A program made the translations under genes and the position numbers. From Datisca glomerata (lineage: Eukaryota > Streptophyta > Magnoliopsida > Cucurbitales > Datiscaceae), in NCBI GenBank assembly GCA_003255025.1, contig QANY01002976.1:806001-870000 (forward strand): a DNA stretch of 64,000 nucleotides. The letters are read 5' to 3'. A model generated the notes under the pieces. That model saw only the letters and a list, made by a program, of their open reading frames with translations, was not told the DNA's origin and searched no databases. Shown one piece after another: positions 34,043 to 46,200 of the stretch; position 1 is the first letter of the stretch, and each line of letters starts with the position of its first letter.

Positions 34043-34957
34043 AACTTCAGACGGTATCACAGACGAATTAAATTTTTGCTACAGAGAGGAAGAAGACGAG
34101 ACCAGACGACAGCGGTAAGTCAGTCTTATCGCTTCGTCAACTCAGTTTAGTTTACCCGCCTTTTCACTACTTTCCTTCAAATTTTCAAACTTTTCTTTTT
34201 AAATTCACATCAAGCAGGATCATTGTTTCTGTTTTCTTCAAGATTTGAATTGAATCTTCTCGCATCGAGGTAATTAATTGTGTATTTTTTTTAACAGTTG
34301 TAGTAGTATAAGTATCAAAACAGTACTGTTTTTGTTTTTTTTGTTTCAGATAATATAGACAGTATTCTTTTAGTCTTGATTTGGATTTTTTTTATAAAAT
34401 AAATTAATAACGTTACGGTTCGGCAATGTCTATTTGGTCGGTGGTCGAATTTGGGAACCCTAGGAGTTATACTGAGAGAAAATCGGATCGATACGGTTAC
34501 GATGCTAAAATACTTGTCTTATTGATGTCGGATGTCGGATGTCGTGTTAAAAATGCCTTGGAAATAGTCATCGTTTATAGTAATTAAATTAAATTGAGTA
34601 TTGAAAGCACAAAACTGAACGACGGAGAGTGAAAATAGGAATGTTCGAAGAAAATTCAGTGATTTTTTTTCTTTTTGATCTTAGCTCTGAAAGCAACAAT
34701 GAGTTGAAAGAGAGTGAGAGCGAATAAGAGGAAGAAGAAATTGAAAAATTGACATTGAAAGCGTTTTAAAAGGGAAAAAGCGGGGAAGTGGAGTGGTTCT
34801 GAAGCGAGAGCTTTCGTGTGAGAGAGGAGAGAGAGAGAGTGAGAGGGGAGGAAGGATTTAGGGGAATAAAAAAGTGGTTTCTATGAGTATCGAGAAGAGT
34901 CTGATTTAATAGAAATTGATTGTGCCATCTCTCCTGCGACAGATTTGAAAAATAAAC
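34043..34957 (+). other. Probable 5' leader of the Ca2+-ATPase gene with a leader intron
   Basis: A purine-rich leader (GAGAGGAAGAAGACGAGACC) ends in GACAGCG|GTAAGTCAG, a strong donor at 34,115. The stretch TCTCCTGCGACAG|ATTTG provides an acceptor at 34,942, 15 bp before the start codon. I infer an 828-bp leader intron (34,115-34,942). Transcription start and promoter elements are not resolved. Confidence 0.5.
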
Positions 34958-37900
34958 ATGAGTAATTTCAAGAGCTCGCCGTATCGAAGACGGCAGGATG
35001 TGGAGGCTGGGAGCAGCCATTCTGGTGAAGTAGACGATGAAGAATCATCCTCATCCAATCCTTTCGCTATTGCCAGAACGAAGCATGCTTCGGTGGAACG
35101 TCTCAAACGCTGGAGAGTATGCATTTTTTTTCTCCTCCTCGATTCATCCCGCGTTGTGATTGTATGCTGATGCTCGTTACACACTATCAGTTACAGTATC
35201 TGGATTTATTCTTTGATTTTAATCACAAGTTTTAGCATATCCCTGTCACATGCCGAGGCATTGGTGACATACATATATGACTCGGCTGCGTGGTTAAATT
35301 CATTGACGGACCCTGAATTGTATCAGGACTACGGTAACAATCTTGTGGTTAATTCGATAGTTCAAGCAAATGATAGCTTCCAACTCCACTATTTTTGCAT
35401 AGTGGAAAGGTTATTTTGGCGACTCAGAGTCCAGATGAGGTTCTGGAATACTGTGTTCGCTTTCACCCTTTTTTCTCTTGGATAGTCTTGGGTAGGCATT
35501 CATGGATCATGACCTTCTATCTGTAATGAATGAAATCTATTATGGGGGAGGATGTAAGTTTCCGATATTATTAGCTACAAATCATCAGTTGGGTTTTCAA
35601 TTTTCTCCTATTTTATCTGCATTGCACACGCATACTCCTACAGATGCGCACAGAAGCACGTATAGGTTTATCTAGAATATAGTGTTCCAGGGGATAATTG
35701 AACTAGTTTTAAGGACTCCCAGTGCTTCCATACTAGAAGCTCGATTTCTCAATTGCTCAAAATTGTGTTATGTCTGCATTACATTTCTCTACTTTTCTAT
35801 TTTTGATAGGGTCTTGTGCTAATCAGATTATTGATCAGATCATAGGTTCTTGTTACCACTTTGTTGTGCACAAAATACACTCTTCTTAATAAAGCTGAAA
35901 CTTTGTCTTCATCACTCAATAATCTTGGAGAGTTGAAGTATTTGATCACATAATATGAATTATTTTCTTAGCTTTTTATATTGTTGTATGATTTAGCATG
36001 ATAGAGCACGAAATTTGATGGTGAAAATTCTTTAGATAGAGCACGGAATACTTTTCTGTTTTCTTTACAAGAGTTGACTTTGCATTTAGTCCTCATACTC
36101 GGTTAGATTGCCTTTTTTCTGTTGACACTTAGATCTTTTGCTCTTACCCTTTTCCTCTTGTATACTCTCCTTGTACTTTCCTCAAGTTTTTTGTTGCTTA
36201 ATGCAATTCATTATTCATCCAAAAAAAAATCTTCATATGTTTCAATCTGTTGAGTGTTAAAAGCATAAGTCTTTTTTTTTTTCAATATCTTTGTTAACCA
36301 TTAGTTGATGTCATTTGCAGCAAGCTGCACTTGTGCTAAATGCTTCTCGTCGATTTCGATATACTTTAGACTTGAAAAAGGAAGAAGAGAAGAAAGAAGC
36401 ATTGAGGAAGATCAGAGCACATGCGCAAGCCATACGAGTAACTTTTTTTTCTTTCCAGATTTGAAAGTTGTTTTTTATGTTCTGTACTTATCATATTTAG
36501 TCTCTTTCAAATTTCTATCGTATTATGATGGAATGTTTTTATTGGAATAGGCTGCATATCTCTTTCAGGCGGCTGGAGATCGTCTAAATGGTAGTTGCTA
36601 TCTTGACTTTATGTTTGTCATACTGTGAAATTATTGATGAAATAATAGATGATTATATCGGTAGCTCATCTAATTATCGAATTTTAGTTGTTCGAGGTGA
36701 AAGAAATGGTTAAATTTAATATATTTCCTTTACTCATTCATGTTAGTGTTGTCTTGTCTGGTACCTTTTCTTTTTGTCTTGTATGGCAAATGCGATATAT
36801 CTTCGTCGAGGTCGTGCACAGGTGGATTTAACAATAAAACGGGAAAGATGCACCAATTTCTTACTTGATGATTGATTAAGGTGTTTTAGTGCCAGGAAGT
36901 ACAACGCCCTCAGATCCCAATGGTCAATTTTCAGTAGGGCCAGAGCAACTTGCTGTATTGGTGAAAGATCGTAATGTATCTGATCTGCAGCAATATGGGG
37001 GGGTAAGTGCAAATGAAATGTCCTCTTTTTCTAAGAATTGTTTTCTTATAGATGACGATCGTGTTTAATTTATTCTTTTTTTCCATCATGCTGAACATCT
37101 GCATCAGGTTAAAGGATTAGCTGATTTCTTACAAACAAACTTAGAGAAGGGGATTCCTGGAGATGATGCTGATTTACTGAAAAGGAGAAATGTATTTGGA
37201 TCGAACACATATCCTCAGAAAAAAGGAAGAAGTTTTTGGGTAAGTTCAGTAAATTTTCTGGAGGTTATTTGTTGACGTTACATCCACTCCTTTCTTTCTC
37301 TCGTTCTTAAACAAATTGCGTTCTGCCTAATGAGTGTTTTTGCGTCTCATAGAGGTTTCTTTGGGAAGCGTGGCAAGATCTCACTTTGATTATATTGATG
37401 ATAGCTGCAGTGGCTTCTCTGGCGTTAGGCATAAAAACGGAGGTGAGTTTTGGCTTCTGTTTCCTTTTATTGTCCTTTTTGGCACCTATTTTTTGTTGAG
37501 CCTTGATAATTTTTTGTTCGTCCTTGATAAATGTTGTTTAGTTGAGATTCTGTGTATTTCACTTTTCTTCTAACAGGGTATCAAGGAAGGCTGGTATGAT
37601 GGTGGGAGCATTGCGTTTGCAGTTATGCTTGTCATTGTTGTTACAGGTACTCATATTTGTTTAAGTAACAATACGCACATGCATCATGTATTCTTTGTAT
37701 TTCATATTGAACGTGCTACTGGGATGTAGAAAGTTGGGTGAACGAATAATCCTGTAAACTTTTGATTGGTGCATTAAGAATCCTACATGCTACAAGTAAC
37801 TTTGAATTTTCAGGGCCTTTTTGGTATTCAGTCTGTATACATCTGTACATCTTCAAATCCAAGTGATATAAATTTGATGAGATATGAATTTCAAAGATTG

Positions 37901-40900
37901 TTCTGCAAAAAGAGTTGAAATTATAACTGGCCACTTTAATGTAATCTATTCTTTGGTGGTGTTTTGTGTTTCCTTAACGTGGGTTGGCTTCATTTCCATG
38001 CAATATCAGCTGCAACTTCTCAAGCAGAAATCAGCATGAACATCCCATGGCCAGTATTTTATGCTTCTTCATCCTTGCATATTATGTGATGTAGTTATGT
38101 AAAAGTAATGATATCAAGAAAGTAATTGGATGATAAGAAATCCTCCAAATTAAAGTGAAGACCAAAATTTTTTCCAACCATTAATAATCAAATATAAAAT
38201 TGGAAGGAACATTCCTAAAACGCTTAAATGATGAAGCCCCACAAAGGTTTAAGAAAAATCACTTTATCCCACAAAATAGTAATCTGCATCCTTGCCTATT
38301 CCAGTATGTTGTTCTTGATCTCTCCTTTACTTGCTTTGGTGGTCGCCGTTTTCCATCTCTTCTTTTCCCTGGTCATCATCTTCATAGTCCATTCTTTCTT
38401 TTGGAACAAGGTTCTCACGCTTTATTGTTTTTAATTTATATCTTGTTTTCAGACTCTTCGTCTTTTTCAGCTTTTGTTTGCTTTGACTCGATCCAAATTA
38501 TGAATTCGTCTATGCAAATATTCGATATTCAAATTCAACCAAACATGTTTATAACTAATTTGATAAAATTTTAAATTCCTACCGATTGCAATTTTAGATA
38601 TTCAAAAATCTTATATATATTTTTTAATTTTTGAAAAACTGTTTTCTATCACGAAATAGACCAGCCTCAAGGTTTTTTTATTTGATTTGCTTTTTTTATC
38701 ATAAATTTTAAAATTATGTTTTTTTAATCGGTTTAAGATTATGTTACAGTCTCTGGCTTTAGTGCATGTTCGAAAAATCTATACCCTATCTATTTTTCTC
38801 TATATGCTTCTCTCTACCCCCAGCCCTTGCAGTTCAGCGTGTTCATTTACCGGAAATGTTTTCCATCACTTCATGCTTGAAGATCTTATTGTAATTTGTA
38901 ACTATTACTTCATGCTTAACTTAGTTTTTACACTTTTATCTCTCTAGTGGACTCTTTTTGTATCAGCAATTTTTTGAAAAATTTAAGAATGTAATTTTAA
39001 CTTTCAATTATTACAATGGAATGATACTTTCCGTCTTTTCTACTCCCTTTCATTATCCATTCTGAATCTAATTGTTTTGAACAATCATTTTAGTTATATA
39101 GCGGGCGAACAAACCTTAAGGACAAGCAGGTGGTACTATATACAAGATGTTTGCAAATGTCTCTTTTGGTCGTATGAAAAACTATTTGCGGCATTTTTAA
39201 TGGACAATAGATCCTCAAGAGTGCCATGAGTGGGAACAAAATGCTTTTTGATGTGGTGATTCGAATTTTAAAGTAATTAGCAGATACATGCCTCTACCTT
39301 AGGTTGTTGTCTCTTACTTTCGAAATAAGTTGTCTAAATGTTTATATTATTTGCCTGGATTGCTATGGTTTGTTTGGGAGAGGTGTATCATATGAATTTC
39401 CAAAAAGATACCAATTGTTCGCTTGACCTTATGCTTATATGCTTTCGATTTTCAGCTATTAGCGATTACCGACAGTCCCTTCAGTTTCAGAACCTAAATG
39501 AGGAGAAGAGGAATATACATCTAGAGGTTTGCTTTTATTGTTTAATATTACCGTGATGGTGTCATGGTTATTATCGTCATATTGTGATTAATTTGTCGTC
39601 ATTTTGTGGATTTTTTTTTTGTTTTTTATGTTGCAAACAATAGGTGATCAGGGGTGGTAGAAGAGTTGAGGTTTCAATATATGACATTGTTGTTGGTGAT
39701 GTTATACCACTTAACATTGGTGATCAGGTTTGTGGTATTTTGTCGTTGTCGTTGTTTATGACTCACATTTGATGCATCTATTTTAACTTGTTAACTGGAC
39801 TATCATAATTTCTTCAGGTGCCTGCTGATGGCATTTTAATTTCTGGTCACTCTCTTTCAATTGATGAATCAAGCATGACCGGGGAGAGCAAGATTGTGAG
39901 TCCTGTACCTGTTTTTTTATGGTGGTCGCTATTATTTGGCTTGTGAAGAACTATGATCTTCTTGTAGGTTCATAAAACTGCAAAAGAACCTTTTCTAATG
40001 TCTGGGTGCAAAGTAGCAGATGGAAGTGGCACCATGCTGGTAAATACTGTTTCTTTAAGTCCGTGTTATGTTTTCCATTGTTTTGCCGATAGTTGATACT
40101 GCATTTAGTTATTTCTTCAATAAGATCTGGTTGTGCATGGGTCTTAAGTTTTATTTTATTTTATTTTTTCATTTTCTAAACGTATATCAGATGGTTTTGA
40201 GATGTTTTGACGAAACTACTCCAGTTGGTTTAAATGCACATCAGTTCCAATTCCATGCTTAGATATCCTTATTACTTATTTCTCGTTGACTGATAAAAAA
40301 TTACTTCTCATTGGTTTTTTCCTGCTAGGTGACTAGTGTAGGCATCAATACTGAATGGGGATTACTTATGGCAAGTATTTCTGAAGATACTGGTGAAGAA
40401 ACACCTTTGCAGGCCAGTTCTTTGCCCTTGTTATTGCAGTTTTGATGGATCTTCTTTATTGCATTTTATGTTTACTGTGATTGTTATTTTACAGGTTCGT
40501 CTGAATGGCGTTGCAACCTTTATTGGTATTGTTGGACTTACTGTAGCTTTTGCTGTTTTGATTGTTCTTCTTGTCAGGTACTGGGATCTTGGCTAATGTC
40601 TTCTGTCTTTATATCTCCCTTTTAAGTATTGTGTGTGATGTCATAAACTTGAATTGAGCAGATACTTTACTGGACATACTAAAAATCCAGATGGAAGTGT
40701 TCAGTTTAAGGCAGGCCAGACAAAGCTTGGTCGAGCCGCTGACGGAGCCATTAAAATTGTTACTATTGCGGTAAGTAAACTTCTAATACTAGTTCTCACA
40801 ACGTGCGCACGTGATAATTTCCATCTAAAAGTGATACAAAAAAATTTAGAAATATCAACTAAACAAACATCGCTACTAAGCTATAGAAGTGAAAGAGCAT

Positions 40901-42780
40901 GTTATAATTGATCAATTATAATATCTTTGGGATTCCTAACTTTTAATCCGAGAGTAAGTGCTACTAATTATTGAATGTTATATGTTAATGTCCTTATCTA
41001 ATCGTTTTCAAATAATACTTAAGTATAGTCTGGGGAGATTAAGGAATTTTATTGAAACTGCGAAGTTGAAAAACTCATTAATCTCATCAATATGATAAGA
41101 GTGAAATTGAAATTATGTTTAAATTGGTTAGACAAATAAATCCAAGAATGTAACGACCCCGGTTTTCCTCGAGGAAATTAACTCATGCTTTGGCCTACCC
41201 TCATTCTTTTCTTGTGTTTATTTCCCCTATTGATGTTTGGTTGTAACTTTCGAGCTCGGTTTAAGGATTTTAAAGACCTATTTTGGTGAATTCTGTCAAG
41301 TACGGTCGGCGAAACCAATTACTCCAGTTGACTGACCCTCGAAGAGTGGGACTAATACCCTTACTTGACATGATTTGCCAAATTAGATCCTTAGAATCCT
41401 TAAACCGAGATCGAAATTTACAACCTAAATCTCGAGAAGGAAAATAAACATGAGAAACGAATGAGGGTAAGCTAAGGTAGGAGTTAATTTCCGAAGGAGA
41501 ATAAGGGTAGTTACAAAATTTAGTTTTCTTGGCTCTCATTCAGTATTTGAATGGTGAAATCGGAATTATGTTAAATCGGACAAAAATGTCCAAAATGTTT
41601 CTCACCCCATCCTCCCTTTTATTTAACTAGTTGAAAAGCACGTGCTTCGCACGTGTTGAAGAATTTTAAATTATACAATAAATTTTAAAATGATTATTAA
41701 TGTTAAAATAAATACATTGGCTTCTAAAATGTAAATCTAAAACAAAAGAAAATAATAATGGTAATTTTCTCATATTTAGAAAATTAAACTATTGTAAATA
41801 AAAGAAATATTGAATAAGTCGTGTATCACCTGAAGATGATATATTTATAATTAAATTATTGCAAATAGAAAGAAACTTGAATAAACTGTATCGTCTCGAG
41901 ATGATAAATTATCTGTTAGAATTTTTAAATTAAAAAAGCACAATCCTAAAATTTATATCGTAAGATAAGATGAAAAGAAATAAAAAAAATATTTGAGAAG
42001 AGAAAATTAAATATGACAAACTATTTTCTGATGGATAATGAAAATCGAAAATTATGACATTTATTATAAAACTAAAAAAACTAAACAACAAAAAAAATCT
42101 TGACAATAACTCATTGTTATTGACTCAAATAATGTTTATGATATAAATATATCTAAAATCATATACATGATCCTTCACAAGTCCTAATAACACAATAATA
42201 TAAAATACTAAATTTTATAAAGTACTAGGTAAAGAATAGTTAGTGAATAGAATTGAAATGAATTAAATTACAAGAGGAAAAATTTATGAAGTATAAAGTA
42301 TTAGTAAATGAATTAAATTACATAATATAAAGTATTAGTAAAAGAATAATTAATGAATATAATTTAAATGAATTAAATTACAAGTTTTAATTAATATGGT
42401 CTAGATAATTAGTGAATAGTATCAATTTTATAAAATTAATCTTATACTATATTTAGTGGGGCTTAAAGGGTAAAAGAGGAAATCAAAAGTTTCTTCCCCT
42501 TAAGCCTCTTTTAAGATAGGAGATATATGAATTAATAATAAAATAATAATTTAAAAATAGTTTATGCACTGTGGTTTGAAGCGTGCTGTGCTCTGGATGT
42601 AATGTTGTATCGCACATGCTTCTTTATGTTGATTGCAACTGATATTAGCTCATTGTAGGTTACAATCGTTGTTGTTGCTGTGCCAGAAGGCCTTCCCTTA
42701 GCCGTTACCTTAACGTAAGTTCGTTTCACTTTAGATAAGTTGTTACTTTTGAAATAATAACTAAGCATCTGAGTTGTAAT

Positions 42781-42818
<38 letters not shown>

Positions 42819-43167
42819 GTATATATCTAATCTATATATATAATAACTAAGCATCTGAGTATCTAATCTATATATATGTATAGCATCGTGATCAGTTGCC
42901 TACGCGTGTGTGTCCGCGCGCGCCTACGGGTGTGTATTATATTTATAACTTTGTTTGACTTTATACATTCACAAGCCATTGTTTCACTTGTTTACGTAAA
43001 GTGTGAGTTGCACTGCAAAAAGCTTTTTGCATATTGAGAATTCATAACATGACAAAACCCTTTTGACTTGTGAATGTAGTTCTTGAATCTGAAAAAAGGT
43101 TTGGACAATTGGTCCAAAAGAGGTCCGGATGTAAATAAAAATATGGATGTCCGTCCCCGATCAAAAT

Positions 43168-43200
<33 letters not shown>

Positions 43201-46200
43201 GTATATATGTGTGTGTTTGTGTGTATATTATACTAAAAAGAAAACAATGACGATATTGAGAATAGAAGTCCTGCTCGTGAGATTAGTTCTATACATCTCT
43301 TTTACAGAAAAATATCTTTACATCTTGTTTACATCTTCAATACATCTTTTTAGTACCTAAGTATTGAAAGCCATGGAATACGTTTGAAGATTTTGCTTTT
43401 AAAGCTCATAATGAAACATAGGAAGTGATTTTATTCCAAATGTTTTTAAAGTCTTCCATATGTTTCAGTTCCAGCCGAGCCATCAAATGTTACAAAATTT
43501 GGTCCAAAGAAATGCTCATTTAGTACTGTTTAGGTATTTCTTTTCTGATTTCAAGGAATGCCCGTTTGTGTTTTTCTTTATTCGAGCTGGATGTTTAGAT
43601 CATCCCCTGTCTGATCCATCAAAACTATTTATTCCAATCTAGATCTCAATAGTTAATATTCCCCCTTTCCTTTTCCCCCTCTTTCTCTTTTCACCCTTTG
43701 AAAGAGGATTAGAATTAATATTGTTAGACCCAGATTAGTTGTATTTTGCAAATTCTGAAGCAACCTCTTGGGCCTATTTTCAATAAATTTGATCACTTAT
43801 ACGCATCTCTTGCTTTGGTTTTCATAGTTTCTGTTTCCCCCCTACAAGTTATAGCGTGTTTTTTAAAACCGCTATTCACTGAGTTTTGTCATCATTACAG
43901 TCATCTGTTTTAGGTGTATTTTTGTCGACATGTGTGATTTTATTTCGTTCAAAGGGCTACCCAAATGGTGCGATTGATTTTATGGTTGATTCTTACCCGT
44001 ATGAATGACTTTGACCCAAACGTGATAATGGGTTATTGTTTTTAAGGATATTCCATTCTTTTTGGTCCTCTGGAGAGGCATTGTAAATTGAGTAGGCTTT
44101 GAAAATGGGGAAGTATTTGAGAATTTCTTGTCCTCTTTTGTAAGTCTTTTAATATATAATGAATATCTACTTTTCGTAAAGAAAATTTATTGTCGATTTT
44201 TGTAAAAAGTAAAATATGATAATGGATTGATTCATACTGATATCACTGACTTTAACCTAAACATGACAATGGGTTGTTGTTTTTGTTTTGATTCTGTTCC
44301 ACTCTTACTGGATGGGGGGCTTGTTTACTGATACGTGTAAGGCCAACCAGTTTTTATTCTTCTCATTCCCGTAATCAAAGAATGTGACTGCCAAAAATGG
44401 TAAACGCGGCAAGTATGTTGAAGTTGTAAGAAAAACAATATTAAAAGTCAACTTGGTATGCTGTCATAATAAACTGTAACCACTACAGTGACCACTCCAA
44501 CTACAACTAGCGAATCTAATACTTAGTCTCAATAACAGTACTTTCTTCACACATTGGGTAATGTCCTCGGTTCACGGATCCCCTTCAGTGCAACGCTTTC
44601 AATATTCCGCATTATATTACGTTGACACAATGAAGTTTTGAAAGAGCTCTAGTGACGTGAGATGATTCAATTATGCAGTCCTTGTAGTCTTAATCTACTT
44701 TTCACTTCTTTGGTAGGCTTGATAGTTTATCTTCTTATTTAGCATTTGCAACATCTAATGTAAATTACTTTTTTTAATTCTAGAAATTTTCGTCATGTCT
44801 CCTTTTGTGTTGTTCTCTGTTTGTCTATGTGCTTCTTTTAATGTCTATGAATTTCATTTTCTTTTTGTTTATTTTTATTCAGTCTTGCCTATTCGATGAG
44901 GAAGATGATGGCGGATAAAGCATTAGTAAGTATTATTGTTTTCCAGGAATTACACGGCTTAAGATTTTGAAATTAATGCACGAGTCTAATTTCAGGTGCG
45001 GAGGCTTTCTGCATGTGAGACAATGGGCTCTGCGACAACCATATGCAGTGATAAGACTGGAACATTAACTTTGAATCAGGTTGTCTGAGTTTCTAGATTG
45101 GTTTTATATTCCATTTGGAGGTTGTGGTGTTACAGGTCTTAACAATTTGGGTTATTGAAGAGATAAGAAAATGATCCAATTAATAATTTGGCATACTGAC
45201 TTATCAAAACCTAATTTGGCATAGTGACTGTATCTGTTGTTTGAGTTCCCTTTCACCAGCTGCATCTCCCAAAGAAAAGAAAGTCTTACTGCATCTGGGG
45301 ATCGCGATTTAGTCTTTCTTTTGTTTCTACTAGTATTCCCCGTTCCTTCTCAATTGACTGTAATGACTTTTTGGCTAAATTTACAGATGACCATTGTCGA
45401 GGCTTTTGTTGGTGGGAAGAAAATTGATCCTCTAGAAAACAAGTCTGAACTCTCTCCCATGTTGTCCTCTTTGCTTCTTGAAGGCATCGCACTAAATACA
45501 AATGGTAGCGTTTATATGCCAGAGGTATTAAAATTGTGGATTTTTCTGAAGATCTTACATTAAATATTAGTACCGATAACTCACACAATTGACATTATGT
45601 AGTTATAATATTATGCTGTTCCTATAATTTTTAAGGGTGGGGCAGATGTAGAGGTTTCTGGATCACCAACAGAGAAAGCTATACTCTCTTGGGGGATTAA
45701 GGTGTTTGTCTGTCTTGGAATTTATTTTCCTATGCTTCTACCCTCTAATTTATTTCATAAACTATTTTCATTATGTTTTTAATTTCATTGACTATTGGCC
45801 GACATATATTTGTTAACAGCTAGGGATGATGTTTGAAGTCATTAGATCTGAATCTTCAATTCTGCACGTCTTCCCATTCAACTCAGAGAAAAAACGAGGT
45901 GGTGTTGTTGTGCAACTGGTATGCTAAAACATCTTTAAGGGTTCTCTTCCTTTAATGTACGAGTTTTCTGAACTGAATTCTTATGTACCCGTAGCTGGTG
46001 AGGTCTTAATTACTCGTTGAACTATCTAACAGAAAACCAAACATCTCTTGTAGTGTCTGAAAGTTTTATTTTCTGCGGTGAGAATGAGAGAACAGTAGGG
46101 TGTGAATGGCCAATAGATCCATAAAAGTTGTTATAGCTCAAGAAAACTTTGATGGTAATAGTAGTGTGGTGTGTACACAAACAATCTCTCTTTCTTTTGT

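Noticed and set aside
34766..35184. Two minus-strand frames over the first ATPase exon
   Set aside because: They are shadows of exon 1 and its leader.
45286..45588. 100-residue minus-strand frame
   Set aside because: It is antisense to exon 18 of the Ca2+-ATPase.
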